Assembly: GCF_902833085.1 (NCBI RefSeq)
Contig: NZ_CADFEB010000003.1
Coordinates: forward strand, 62,001-126,000
Length of the DNA: 64,000 nt
Direction of reading: 5' to 3'
Source of the DNA: Burkholderia ubonensis
GTDB lineage: Bacteria > Pseudomonadota > Gammaproteobacteria > Burkholderiales > Burkholderiaceae
Both the position numbers and the translations under genes were made by a program. Positions 45,685-54,723 of the stretch are shown here, piece after piece. The notes beneath the pieces were generated by a model, which saw only the letters and a list, made by a program, of their open reading frames with translations, made no database searches and was not told the origin of the DNA. Each line of letters opens with the position of its first letter. Within the stretch, counting starts at the first letter, position 1.

Positions 45685-46278
45685 ATGAGCACCAAGCGAC
45701 AGGACATCATCGATACGGCGACACGCCTATTTGCAGAACATGGCTACCACGCCGTCGGCACCGACCGGATCATCAAGGAGTCGGGCGTCGCGAAGATGAC
45801 GCTGTTCCGCAATTTCCCGACCAAGAACGACCTCATTTCCGAAGTCCTGACGCAGCGGGCGCATCAGGCGCTGGCCTCCATGACGCAGGCGGTCAGCACC
45901 AGGGGAACGCCGATCGAGCGCTTGCAGGAACTGTTCGACTGGCATGGCCGCTGGTTCAGGGCGCGTGATTTCGCGGGGTGCATGTTCGTTGGTGCGTTAT
46001 CCGAATTTCATTCCGACTCGGGCGAGATCATCCGCATCTCGGTCGCACAGAAGGCGAACTTGCGCCTGTTCGTCCAGGGCCTGATGATCGACCTCGTCGA
46101 GCCGGCCGCCGCGGAGCGCGTGGCCCGGCAGATCGTGATGCTCCTCGACGGGGCGACCATCGCGGCGGTGGCCGGGGATCGCGATCACGCCGCGCAGGAT
46201 GCGTGGGAGGTCGCGAAGAAGCTGATCGAGGAGCACGGCGGCGCGGCGTCGAAGCCGCGCGGCGCACGGCGCGCCTGA
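45685..46278 (+). CDS. TetR/AcrR-family transcriptional regulator
   Basis: A 197-residue repressor. The HTH is RQDIIDTATRLFAEHGYHAVGTDRIIKESGVAKMTLFRNFPTKNDLI (residues 5-51). A single Cys (FAGCMFVGALSEF) lies in the C-terminal domain, as in YxaF/QacR-like members. GGAAAGGTCAC precedes ATG 45685; the long frame running in from 45079 is shadow sequence. It converges with the HDO oxidase gene. Confidence 0.92.
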   Translation: MSTKRQDIIDTATRLFAEHGYHAVGTDRIIKESGVAKMTLFRNFPTKNDLISEVLTQRAHQALASMTQAVSTRGTPIERLQELFDWHGRWFRARDFAGCMFVGALSEFHSDSGEIIRISVAQKANLRLFVQGLMIDLVEPAAAERVARQIVMLLDGATIAAVAGDRDHAAQDAWEVAKKLIEEHGGAASKPRGARRA

Positions 46279-46317
46279 GCGAGGCCGTGCGCCCGGTGGC
46301 GCATGCGCGGTACGTCG

Positions 46318-47442
46318 TCAGGCAGCCTGGCCGTGCAGCATCGGCAGTGCCAGCAATCTCGCGTGCAGCGCGCTGTAGTAGGCGTCGCAGCTCGACAGCC
46401 GCCACGCGGCGCCGAACAGGATGTCGCCGGCGATCGCCGGCGACTGGTCGACGATCGGCGTGATCACGTTGGTCAGCCAGCCGTCGCCGTGAACGACGTC
46501 GATCGTGATGTGCTCGTCGTAGTAGCTCAATTCGCCTTCGCTGCCCAGCCCGACCCGCCTGCACCCGTTGACGAGTTTTTCATACTGCGCGGGGTCGAGC
46601 AGCTCGGTGATCGCCATCACACCCAGCAGCTTGAAGTAATGGGCGCGATTGACGCAGGCCAGCATGAACTGATTGTGGCCCGCGAGCCCTTCCCATCCCA
46701 ACACGCTCGCGTGGTTGTCGTCGGCCGGCCCGACGCCGACGACGTTCAGCAGATGCTGGAACAGGTTCACGTGGCTTTGTACCGCATCGCCGCGCCCCGC
46801 TTCGTCCCAAATGTTCTGCGCCAGTTCGGTGCGGGCCTCGCTGCGCGCGCCGATCATGGCATAGAGGAGCAGGTCGAAGAAGCGCAGGTTGAGCGCGCTG
46901 TCGCTCCGAAAGAACGCGACGATCTGCTCGCGCGACGCCTCTTTTTCGAGGAAGTCGAACAGAGGATGCGACACGACCGCGTGCTGCGACCACATGCGCT
47001 TGATCGCCTCGACGATCGAACGGCCGTCGGGCGCGGCAGGGGCGGCGACAGCCAGGCGCCGGCCTTCGCTGTCGAGCCATGCGCGTTCGATATGGCGTCG
47101 CACTTGCGTGAGCGTCGGGTTGAACTGGTTGATCGCACGCGGTTCCGTTCCGTCGCACGTGTGCAGGTCGTAAAGCGCAAACAGCGCCCCGTGGACTTCC
47201 GCCAGCGCTTGCTCGTCGCGCTGCTCGAGCGCCTTGCCGAGTTCGGATCGAACCCGGGACAGCAGGCGCTGGCTCCAGTCAGGATGGGCATCGACGCGCT
47301 CGTCGAGGTCCACGGTGTCGCAAAGCAGCGAAATCGCCTGATGAAGCGGAAGCGTCAATGCGGCGTCCAGCACATTTCCTCGACATGCGTCTTCGCATGC
47401 CGATCCGGCAGCGGTACGCGATACCACAATTTCCTCTTGCAT
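46318..47442 (-). CDS. Heme-oxygenase-like diiron oxidase (HDO family)
   Basis: A 374-residue protein of the iron-containing redox enzyme (Haem_oxygenas_2) family. The ligands expected for a diiron site are visible: Glu214 and His224 in NIWDEAGRGDAVQSHVN, Glu280 in VMAITELLDP, and His311, Asp315 and His318 in DEHITIDVVHGDGW. An N-terminal region of 130 residues resembles nothing known. Family members carry out N-oxygenation, decarboxylative C-C cleavage or desaturation in natural-product pathways. The substrate is unknown. The gene has an AT-rich promoter and faces the CoA-transferase and SDR genes (48438-50671) across a 1-kb gap. Confidence 0.85.
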   Translation of the reverse strand: MQEEIVVSRTAAGSACEDACRGNVLDAALTLPLHQAISLLCDTVDLDERVDAHPDWSQRLLSRVRSELGKALEQRDEQALAEVHGALFALYDLHTCDGTEPRAINQFNPTLTQVRRHIERAWLDSEGRRLAVAAPAAPDGRSIVEAIKRMWSQHAVVSHPLFDFLEKEASREQIVAFFRSDSALNLRFFDLLLYAMIGARSEARTELAQNIWDEAGRGDAVQSHVNLFQHLLNVVGVGPADDNHASVLGWEGLAGHNQFMLACVNRAHYFKLLGVMAITELLDPAQYEKLVNGCRRVGLGSEGELSYYDEHITIDVVHGDGWLTNVITPIVDQSPAIAGDILFGAAWRLSSCDAYYSALHARLLALPMLHGQAA

Positions 47443-48219
47443 GGTGTGCTCGTCCGTAAATTTCTTTTTAATTACTGATTTTACAGCGGATATTATGATT
47501 GTAATTTATTTGATTGATTTTTGTAATTGTCGATCTGATATGAAGCGGGCCGATCTTACACGATGCGTCGTAATGAAATAAAAAGGGGTGGCGAAGTATC
47601 GGGGGGGGCTGCGCATCATAAGTAATGCAGAAGGATGCGCGCGGAATCCGGATCGACTCCTTGGTCGATCATCTCGCGCTGCTGGCGGCGCAGGGGGCTG
47701 ACGTGGAGTGGTTGGCGCCGGCGCGGCGGGATTCGACGCCGGCAGGGGGCGAGGCTGTCATTGCTGACTTGGGCTGTGCCCTGTTGTTGTGTTGCCTCGC
47801 CCCTGACGCTGCCCGGTCTTGCGTCTTCTCTCAGGTTCTCACGGGCCCTGCGATGTGGCTGCTTACGAAGCATTCGTTGCCTGCCTTCCCGGGCCGTCGG
47901 AAATGCGGCCGAAAAGGCGAGTAATCGGGGATGCGCACGCAGACAGAATTTTGTGTATTTAAATGATACGGATGAGTATCACGCAAATAATCGTCGAACC
48001 CGCGTGGCTTGTCAAGCGGTCAGGCGATCGGCAGGACGATGCGCGGGCATGCGCTCCGGGACATGGCGTCCGATGGCCGGTGGTCGATGCGCGCGGCGGC
48101 GGTGATTCGCGTTTCAGCGAGTAGATGGGGTCTACTAATGTCGAACAGGTCTGCGCGTTGGCCGGTACGCGGCGGGGTGATGCAAGCCGATTCGATTGAA
48201 TGTGTATTACGGATTCCGT

Positions 48220-48243
48220 TTGGTATTTTTGAATAGATACCAA
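48220..48243. promoter_or_regulatory. Inverted repeat upstream of the CoA-transferase
   Basis: TTGGTAT at 48220-48226 and ATACCAA at 48237-48243, perfect 7-bp arms around a 10-nt AT-rich centre. Confidence 0.4.
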
Positions 48244-48353
48244 GCGGTCTCATTGTCTGATTGATCCGAAGGGCGATGCGCTATGCAAAGTCACGGAGAT
48301 TTGTCGACTTGCCGGTCCGCCATTGCTTGAAAATGGCCGTTGCGTAAAAAGAT

Positions 48354-48376
48354 ATCTTGATTCGCTGAATCAAGAT
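48354..48376. promoter_or_regulatory. Perfect palindrome upstream of the CoA-transferase
   Basis: ATCTTGATTC and GAATCAAGAT flank GCT: perfect 10-bp arms, 62 bp before the start codon. No T-run follows directly, so an operator is more likely than a terminator. Confidence 0.55.
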
Positions 48377-48437
48377 TGACGCTCGAAGTTGCCGACGAAT
48401 AGACTTTTTTTACCCCATATACGAATCAGGACGAGTC

Positions 48438-49853
48438 ATGTCTGAACACGCTTCGACATCGGCACTCGAACAGGCCGGCAGCGCATGCACGGACGCCTAT
48501 CTACGTGACGTCTGGCAGGCGCTGAACGGAGATGCCGATCGTCTGAACATCCTGACGTTCACCGGCACGGGCGTGTTGCCGTCCGTCTTTCCCGTCACCG
48601 ATTTCGCGTCGGCCGCGGTCGGCGCGGCGAGCGTCGCGCTCGCGGAGCTCGTGCAGCGGGCACACGGCGCGTTGCCCGCCGTCGAAGTCGACCGGCGCTA
48701 TGTGTCGCTGTGGTTCGGCACGTCCTTGCGTCCGCGCGGCTGGGAAATGCCGCCGCAGTGGGACGTGATCGCGGGCGACTACCGTGCATCCGACGGCTGG
48801 ATCCGGCTGCATACCAATGCACCGCACCATCGCGACGCCGTGCTTGCGGTACTGCGCACGCCGCTCGACAAGACGGCCGTCGCGCAGGCGGTCGCGCGCT
48901 GGCGCAAAGACGAACTCGAGGCCGCGGTGGTCGAGCAGGGCGGCTGTGCGGCGGCGATGCACACGCAGGACGAATGGGCCCGGCATCCGCAGGGGCTCGC
49001 GGTGCGGGCCGAGCCCTTGCTGATTCACGACGCGGTGAGTGTCGAAGGGCCGCGGCCGCTGTGGACCGTGCCGGCCGCGCGGCCGCTGCAGGGCGTGCGC
49101 GTGCTCGACCTGACGCGCATTCTCGCGGGGCCGGTCGCGACGCGCTTTCTCGCGGGCTTCGGCGCGGACGTGCTGCGTATCGATCCGATCGACTGGGACG
49201 AACCGAACACGGTTCCCGAAGTCGTGCTAGGCAAGCGCTCCGCGCGCGTCGACCTGAAATCGGGAGACGGGCGCGCGGTGCTGCGGCGCCTGATTCGCGA
49301 CGCCGACGTGATGGTTCACGGCTACCGGCCCGATGCGCTCGATCGCCTCGGCTTCGACGCCGACGAGCGGCGGCGGATCAATCCGGGGCTCGTCGACGTG
49401 TCGCTCGACGCGTATGGCTGGAGCGGGCCGTGGCGTGGGCGCAGGGGCTTCGACAGCCTGGTGCAGACGAGCACGGGCCTGGTCGAGACGGCGATGCGCG
49501 TGAAGGGCGCGGATCGTCCCGTTCCGCTTCCCGTGCAGGCGCTCGATCACGGCACCGGTTATTTGCTCGCCGCCGCGGCGCTTCGCGGGCTGACGCGCCG
49601 ACTGGCAACCAACGTGGGCACGCGAACGCGTGGATCGCTGGCGAGAACGGCGCTGCTGCTGTCGTCGGGCGGCCTGCAGGCGCCGGAGCGCGTGCTGCTC
49701 GCCCCCGAGGAGCCGGGTGACCTGGACGCATGGATCGAGGAGACGAGCTGGGGCAGTGCGCAACGCGTGCGGGCGCCGGCGCGGGTCGACGGCGCACCGA
49801 TGCGCTGGGCGCACCCGGCGCGCGCACTGGGTTTTTCCACCGCGACGTGGTAA
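48438..49853 (+). CDS. CoA-transferase family III (CaiB/BaiF)-like protein
   Basis: A 471-residue protein. The N-terminal half (to about 210) is unlike classic members and may be a second, degenerate CaiB-like half. The C-terminal half reads PLQGVRVLDLTRILAGPVATRFLAGFGADVLRIDP, then VVLGKRSARVDLKSGDGRAVLRRLIRDADVMVHGYRPDALDRLG and GFDSLVQTSTGL, where the Asp matches the catalytic Asp of the family. It would move CoA between acids, or act on an acyl-CoA. It forms a unit with the SDR gene 47 nt downstream. Confidence 0.87.
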   Translation: MSEHASTSALEQAGSACTDAYLRDVWQALNGDADRLNILTFTGTGVLPSVFPVTDFASAAVGAASVALAELVQRAHGALPAVEVDRRYVSLWFGTSLRPRGWEMPPQWDVIAGDYRASDGWIRLHTNAPHHRDAVLAVLRTPLDKTAVAQAVARWRKDELEAAVVEQGGCAAAMHTQDEWARHPQGLAVRAEPLLIHDAVSVEGPRPLWTVPAARPLQGVRVLDLTRILAGPVATRFLAGFGADVLRIDPIDWDEPNTVPEVVLGKRSARVDLKSGDGRAVLRRLIRDADVMVHGYRPDALDRLGFDADERRRINPGLVDVSLDAYGWSGPWRGRRGFDSLVQTSTGLVETAMRVKGADRPVPLPVQALDHGTGYLLAAAALRGLTRRLATNVGTRTRGSLARTALLLSSGGLQAPERVLLAPEEPGDLDAWIEETSWGSAQRVRAPARVDGAPMRWAHPARALGFSTATW

Positions 49854-49900
49854 CCGCATCGATCGATACGGATCACTTACTTTCAACACGGGGAATGAAC

Positions 49901-50671
49901 ATGAGTCAGGTAGTCGTAGTCAGCGGCGGCGGTACCGGCATCGGTTTCGCGACCGCACGCCATTTCGCGCAACGTGGCGCGCAGGTGGCGATCGTCGGGC
50001 GTCGCGCCGACGTGCTCTCGCACGCAGCCGAACAGATCGGCACGGCATTTCCGGATGCGCCGGGCGTGGTGCCGCTGGTCGCGGACCTTGCTATGCCGGA
50101 GCAGGTGGAAGCGATCGTGCGCACGCTGACCGCGCGATTCCCGACGGTCGACGCGATCGTCAACGCGGCAGGCGGGCACGTGCTGCGGCATTCTCCGCCC
50201 GACACCTATGCGGACGGCCTCGCGGGCGTCGCGCGCCGCTGGACCGACAACTTCCGCAAGAACACGTTGTCGGCGGTGCTGCTGACGGAAGCGCTGCTGC
50301 CGCATCTGCGCCAACCGGGCGGGCGCATCGTGTTCCTGAGTTCGATCGCCGCGTTTCGCGGCTCGGGCGTCGGTTGCTACGGCGCGTCGAAGGCCGCGCT
50401 GCATCCGTATACCGCCGATCTCGCGAAGGCGCTGGGGCCCAAAGGCGTGACCGTGAACACGGTGGCGCCCGGCTTCGTCGCGGACACGGAGTTCTTCGGC
50501 GCGACGTTGTCCGATGCGCAGCGCAAGGACAAGGTGGCGGAAGCGCTGAACGGCCGCGCGGGCACGCCGGACGATATTGCGAACACGATCGGCTGGCTTG
50601 CGTCGCCCGACGCGCTGCATGTCACGGGGCAGGTGATTCAGGTCAACGGCGGCGCGGAACGTAGCCGCTGA
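49901..50671 (+). CDS. Short-chain dehydrogenase/reductase (SDR)
   Basis: A 256-residue classical SDR. Cofactor motif SGGGTGIG (residues 8-15), NAAG, a catalytic Ser in RIVFLSSIAAF and YGASK with Tyr and Lys present; the end is VTGQVIQVNGGAE. The active site is complete. Two ATGs are possible (49895 and 49901); a GGGGA site favours 49901. It follows the CoA-transferase by 47 nt and may reduce or oxidise a CoA-linked intermediate. Confidence 0.92.
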   Translation: MSQVVVVSGGGTGIGFATARHFAQRGAQVAIVGRRADVLSHAAEQIGTAFPDAPGVVPLVADLAMPEQVEAIVRTLTARFPTVDAIVNAAGGHVLRHSPPDTYADGLAGVARRWTDNFRKNTLSAVLLTEALLPHLRQPGGRIVFLSSIAAFRGSGVGCYGASKAALHPYTADLAKALGPKGVTVNTVAPGFVADTEFFGATLSDAQRKDKVAEALNGRAGTPDDIANTIGWLASPDALHVTGQVIQVNGGAERSR

Positions 50672-50847
50672 CCGGCGACCGAGGGCGCTTTTTCCAGAGG
50701 CGTCCCTTTCCCGCAAAGCGCACATGGACCGCGCCAATTGCTTGGCATCGGGCAGATTCTGCCGGGTGCGACTGTCACCAACCTGTCGGTTATCTTCGGG
50801 TACCGCTTCGCGGCGTAGCGCGGGCGTTCACGTTCGTGTCAAAACAA

Positions 50848-50873
50848 AAGGCCCCGCATCGCTGCGGGGCCTT
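50848..50873 (-). terminator. Rho-independent terminator of the pirin gene
   Basis: AAGGCCCCGC and GCGGGGCCTT form a 10-bp stem with a 6-nt loop. On the minus strand the stem is followed by TTTTGTTTT, so it ends transcription of the pirin gene, whose stop is 33 bp upstream. Confidence 0.85.
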
Positions 50874-50905
50874 CGCCGGAATCCTGCCTCCGGCGCATCA
50901 CGCCA

Positions 50906-51631
50906 TCACGCCCATTCGGCCGTCACTTCGACCGGACGCAGGTCGAACACCAGCACCTCGGCGTCCTTGCCGTCCGCGAACGTCAGCGCTTCTTCGCCGC
51001 GCACGCGCGCACCGTCGCCTTCGCCGAGCGTCACGCCGTTGACCGTCACGCTGCCGCGTGCGACGTGCACGTACGCAAACCGGTCAGGCGGCAGCGCGAG
51101 CGTCGCGCGTTCGTCGCCGTCGAACAGGCCGGCGTAGATCCGCGTGTCCTGCCGGATCTTCAGCGACCCGGCGGCGCCATCCGGCGACACGACCAGCACG
51201 AGCCTGCCGCGCTTGTCTTCGGCCGGCAGGTTCGTCTGCTGATAGCGCGGCTGCGCGCCCTTCTCCGACGGCCCGACCCAGATCTGCAGGAAGTGCACCT
51301 GCGCTTCACGCGAGTGGTTGAACTCGCTGTGGCGCACGCCCGTTCCCGCACTCATCAGCTGCACGTCGCCCGGCACGATCACCGAGCCCGTGCCCATCGA
51401 GTCCTTGTGCTCGAGCGCACCGTCGAGCACGTACGACAGGATCTCCATGTCGCGGTGCGGATGCGTGCCGAAACCGTGGCCCGGCATCACGCGGTCGTCG
51501 TTGATCACGAGCAGGTCCGAGAAGCCGACTTGCTGCGGATCGTAGTAATTCGCAAACGAGAACGTGTGACGGGAACTGAGCCAGCCATGTTCGGCGCGGC
51601 CGCGTTGGTTTGCTGCTCGGATCTCAATCAT
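50906..51631 (-). CDS. Pirin-family bicupin protein
   Basis: A 241-residue protein with two cupin domains. The metal site in domain one is GHGFGTHPHRDMEILSYVLDGALEHKDS plus MSAGTGVRHSEFNHS, the pirin signature (YhhW-like, quercetinase-type). The start at 51631 (MIEIRAANQRG) follows GAGGACAAGC; five more residues are possible upstream. A strong terminator follows. It is divergent from a LysR gene, with a palindrome in the gap; regulation by that protein is likely. Confidence 0.94.
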   Translation of the reverse strand: MIEIRAANQRGRAEHGWLSSRHTFSFANYYDPQQVGFSDLLVINDDRVMPGHGFGTHPHRDMEILSYVLDGALEHKDSMGTGSVIVPGDVQLMSAGTGVRHSEFNHSREAQVHFLQIWVGPSEKGAQPRYQQTNLPAEDKRGRLVLVVSPDGAAGSLKIRQDTRIYAGLFDGDERATLALPPDRFAYVHVARGSVTVNGVTLGEGDGARVRGEEALTFADGKDAEVLVFDLRPVEVTAEWA

Positions 51632-51697
51632 TTTGCTTGTCCTCAAAGTCGCCGAACCGCGGAAGTGGGCTCGGTCGATCGTTGAGATGAATCTTAA

Positions 51698-51712
51698 GTC
51701 AATCGAATTGAC
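51698..51712. promoter_or_regulatory. LysR-type operator between pirin and LysR
   Basis: GTCAAT-CGA-ATTGAC, perfect 6-bp arms, in the 128-bp gap between the divergent starts. Confidence 0.5.
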
Positions 51713-51759
51713 AAATAAATCGCATTGGAGATAATGACTGTCACATTCAGGTGGACAAT

Positions 51760-52650
51760 ATGGAACTGGGCGATCTCCGGATTTTTGTGGCGACGGTCGA
51801 TGCGGGCAGCTTCACCGCGGCCGCCGACCAGCTGATGCTGTCGAAGCAGTTCGTCAGCCGGCGGACGATGGCGCTCGAGGCGGCGCTCGGCGTGCGCCTG
51901 CTTCACCGCAACACGCGCAACCTGGCCGTGACCGAATCGGGGCACGAGTTCTATGAACGCGCGCAGCGCATCCTCGCCGAAGTGGCGGACGCCGAGCAGG
52001 CGATGGTGGCGCGCAGCACCGAGCTGCACGGCTCGCTGAAGATCAGCGCGCCGCTGTCGTTCGGGATCACGCACCTGTCGCCGCTGATCGCCGAGTTCCT
52101 GGCCGCGCATCCGGCCGTGCGGCTCAATCTCGACCTGACCGACCGGCGCGTCGACCTGATCGGCGAAGGCTTCGACGTCGCGCTGCGCATCGGCCCGCTC
52201 GAGGATTCGACGCTGATTGCCCGCCCGCTCGGGCAGTCGCGGATGATCGCGTGCTGCAGCCCGGCCTACCTGCGCCGTCGCGGCGCGCCGGCGACGCCGG
52301 CGGACCTGGGCGAGCACGTGTGCCTGCTGTACGGGCGCGAACGGCGGGTCGGCTGGGAGTTCCGGGTCGACGGCTCGGCGCGGACCTTCGACGTGCAGGG
52401 GCCGCTCGTCGCGAACAACGGCGAAGTCGTGCGCGACGCGGCCATCGCCGGGCTCGGCATCGCGCTGCTGCCGCACTTCATCGTCGGCGCGGCGCTCGAC
52501 AGCGGCGCGCTGGTGCCGGTGCTCGACGCTTACGCGCCGCCTGCGCTGCAACTGAATGCGATCTTTCCGCAGCACCGCGAAGGGTTCGTCACGCTGCGCA
52601 CGTTCGTCGCGTTTCTCGCCGAACGGCTGGGGCCGCGCGCGTCGGGCTAG
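51760..52650 (+). CDS. LysR-family transcriptional regulator (pirin-linked)
   Basis: A 296-residue regulator. The HTH is LGDLRIFVATVDAGSFTAAADQLMLSKQFVSRRTMALEAALGVRLLHRNTRNLAVTESG. The effector domain carries GSLKISAPLSFGITHLSPLIAEFL and DRRVDLIGEGFDVALRIGPLEDSTLIARPLG. The ATG at 51760 is preferred over the GTG at 51751 because AGGTGG just before it acts as ribosome site. It is divergent from the pirin gene, a common pairing. Confidence 0.93.
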   Translation: MELGDLRIFVATVDAGSFTAAADQLMLSKQFVSRRTMALEAALGVRLLHRNTRNLAVTESGHEFYERAQRILAEVADAEQAMVARSTELHGSLKISAPLSFGITHLSPLIAEFLAAHPAVRLNLDLTDRRVDLIGEGFDVALRIGPLEDSTLIARPLGQSRMIACCSPAYLRRRGAPATPADLGEHVCLLYGRERRVGWEFRVDGSARTFDVQGPLVANNGEVVRDAAIAGLGIALLPHFIVGAALDSGALVPVLDAYAPPALQLNAIFPQHREGFVTLRTFVAFLAERLGPRASG

Positions 52651-52665
52651 GGCGTCGCGCGTTCG

Positions 52666-54723
52666 TCACGTGCGCGTCGGCACGACCAGCAGGCTCGCGA
52701 ATCGAAAGGCGTTGTCGCCGAGATCCGCGTTGCGTGCGACGCGCACGTAGTTCACGCCGGGCGCAAACGAAAAGACGTCGGCGGTTTCGTAGTAAGCGAA
52801 CGCGCGGCCGTCTTCGCCCAGCAGCACGGGCTCGCCGTCGCGCGCGGCGAGCGTCGTCGAGCCGAGCACCTGCGCTTTGTCTTGCGCGAGCAGCGTCAGC
52901 GTGACGAACGCGTCCGAGGCCGTCTTGACGTCTGCGAGCAATGGAATCAAGCGGCATGCGATGGGGGCGGTGGTCCGGTTCGTCACGACGAACGTGAGGC
53001 TCTTGCCGACGAGGATCGATTTGCCGATCATGACGTCCGCATAGCCTGTCGGTGCGCCGAGCGTCGAGGAATCCGACAGGCTGAAGCCGCAGGTCAGGTC
53101 GAGTTCGAGACCGACATCGGCGCTGCGCAATTCCGCAAGCTGCGCGGCCGACGTGTAGTGGCGCAACGCCATGCCGCCGTACGGAAACCCGTAGCCCGAA
53201 TCTTCGCGGCAGGTCTTGCCGGAATGCGTGCCTGGCTGGGTCAGGAACGCCGAGACGAAATAACCGGGCTCGAGCTTCGCGGCATTGCCGGGCGAGTACG
53301 ATTGGTTCGCGTTCGAATCGTCGATCAGATCGAGCGCGTTGCCATATCCGTCGGTGGCGGCCGAGTAGCGTGCGCCGGTGCCGTCCTGCACTTGCAGCGC
53401 GCCGAGCATCTGTATCGTGAGAAACAGGTTGCGCGTATCGCGGGTCGCCGCCTTCCAGATGCAGCCGCGGCCGTCCGTCAATTCTCCCTTCGATTGATTC
53501 GCGGCGAACGAGCGCTGAATCGTGCGCAATTTGCCCGACACGCCGTCGAAGCCGCCCGTGCAGCCTTGCGTGTCGATGTGCGTCACGCGTCCGTCGCCAT
53601 CGACGAAGGCCTGATTCAGTCGGACGACGAGCGGATCGCCGCCGTAGCCGCAGTGGCACATTGCAAGCAGGTCGGTCAGGTACGACGTGCGTGACGGGAG
53701 CGTCGCGTCGGCTGTTTTTCGAACGACGTCGTTCGTGTAGATCTCCATCGAGTTGCGAAAGTCGATCTTCGTCTCGTGAAGCGTCGTGAAATAGGTTTTC
53801 GCCGCCGCGAGAAATTTCGCATGGCCGAGCGTATAGAAATTGCGAACGTAATCGTTCTTCTTCGCCGGATCGGACAGCGTGTCCAGATGCTTCGCGAGCA
53901 CCGCCTGCATGTCGTTCTGATACTGGAAGATCTTCGCGTGCATTTCGCGCAGCAGCGCGGTGATCGTGTCGGGCGCGAGCGCGAGCTCGCGGCGCATCGA
54001 CAGGTACGCGCTGTACATCGACAATTGCGCGCTCGCCGCGAGCGAGTGCATCGTCAGCCCCTGATACTCGGAGCCCTTGATCAGGAACATCGGAATCTGC
54101 GCGGTGCAGATGCTCGCGAACGCTTCGAACTTCGCCGTGATGTTGTCGATCATCGATGTGGAATAGGGCGGCGTCGCGCTTCGCGCGAATGCGGTGAGGT
54201 CCTGCAGGACGCGATTGATGCCCGTCAGAACCTGCCGCATGATCTCGACGTTGTTTTTCGAAATCTCTTGCGTCGCGATGCGCCGGATCATCGCGTCTTC
54301 GTCCGGCGCGTGTTCGAACAGCGTGTTGAGCCGGCTGAACAGCAGGTTCAGCACTTCGCCGACGAGCGGGCCGGCGATCGGAATGAACGATGCGAGCGCC
54401 TTGACCGTGACTTCGCCGAATGCGATGAGCCCCGGCAGCGTATCCGCCGACAGCGCCGCACTGACGATGTTCACGATCGTGGCCGGCTGGTACTGCTCGA
54501 TTTGCGCGATGAGGTCGCCGAGCTTCAATTTGAAGCCGGGGATCAGCAGATCGTTTTCGTCGAACGTGTGAGGCGGCGAGATGCTTTTCGCGAGCCGCGC
54601 TGCCGAGGCGCGCGGTCCTGCTACGGGTGCGCCGGTGTCGTCGCCGCAGGCGGCAAGGAGCGGCAGCACTGCGCTGCAGGCGCCATACATCAGGAAAGCT
54701 CGTCGGTCGATTCGGCGTGTCAT
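52666..54723 (-). CDS. Tat-type lipoprotein with Cry-toxin-like helical domain
   Basis: A 685-residue exported protein. The N-terminus MTRRIDRRAFLMYGACSAVLPLLAAC is a twin-arginine signal (DRRAFLM) with a lipobox (LAAC, Cys26). Residues about 65-330 are helical; SFIPIAGPLVGEVLNLLFSR (112-131) strongly recalls the start of the delta-endotoxin N-terminal pore-forming domain. The middle has Cys-containing stretches (MCHCGYGGDPLVV, IDTQGCTGGFDGV, DGRGCIWKAAT). The C-terminal 250 residues are beta-rich (VGLELDLTCGFSLSD, SILVGKSLTFVVTNRTTAPI). Function is unknown; an insect- or cell-directed toxin is possible. Confidence 0.7.
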   Translation of the reverse strand: MTRRIDRRAFLMYGACSAVLPLLAACGDDTGAPVAGPRASAARLAKSISPPHTFDENDLLIPGFKLKLGDLIAQIEQYQPATIVNIVSAALSADTLPGLIAFGEVTVKALASFIPIAGPLVGEVLNLLFSRLNTLFEHAPDEDAMIRRIATQEISKNNVEIMRQVLTGINRVLQDLTAFARSATPPYSTSMIDNITAKFEAFASICTAQIPMFLIKGSEYQGLTMHSLAASAQLSMYSAYLSMRRELALAPDTITALLREMHAKIFQYQNDMQAVLAKHLDTLSDPAKKNDYVRNFYTLGHAKFLAAAKTYFTTLHETKIDFRNSMEIYTNDVVRKTADATLPSRTSYLTDLLAMCHCGYGGDPLVVRLNQAFVDGDGRVTHIDTQGCTGGFDGVSGKLRTIQRSFAANQSKGELTDGRGCIWKAATRDTRNLFLTIQMLGALQVQDGTGARYSAATDGYGNALDLIDDSNANQSYSPGNAAKLEPGYFVSAFLTQPGTHSGKTCREDSGYGFPYGGMALRHYTSAAQLAELRSADVGLELDLTCGFSLSDSSTLGAPTGYADVMIGKSILVGKSLTFVVTNRTTAPIACRLIPLLADVKTASDAFVTLTLLAQDKAQVLGSTTLAARDGEPVLLGEDGRAFAYYETADVFSFAPGVNYVRVARNADLGDNAFRFASLLVVPTRT

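Larger units (their letters stand above)
47443..48437. other. AT-rich intergenic region, HDO/CoA-transferase
   Basis: About 1 kb between divergent genes. 47450-47590 is markedly AT-rich for this replicon (repeated TTGTAATT). A run of eight G occurs at 47601-47608. At 47616-47924 only low-quality frames occur. At about 48030-48200 the minus strand has a fragment (GQRADLFDISRPHLLAE) that recalls excisionase-type antitoxins. Two inverted repeats, listed separately, precede the CoA-transferase gene. This stretch looks acquired or decayed. Confidence 0.5.
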
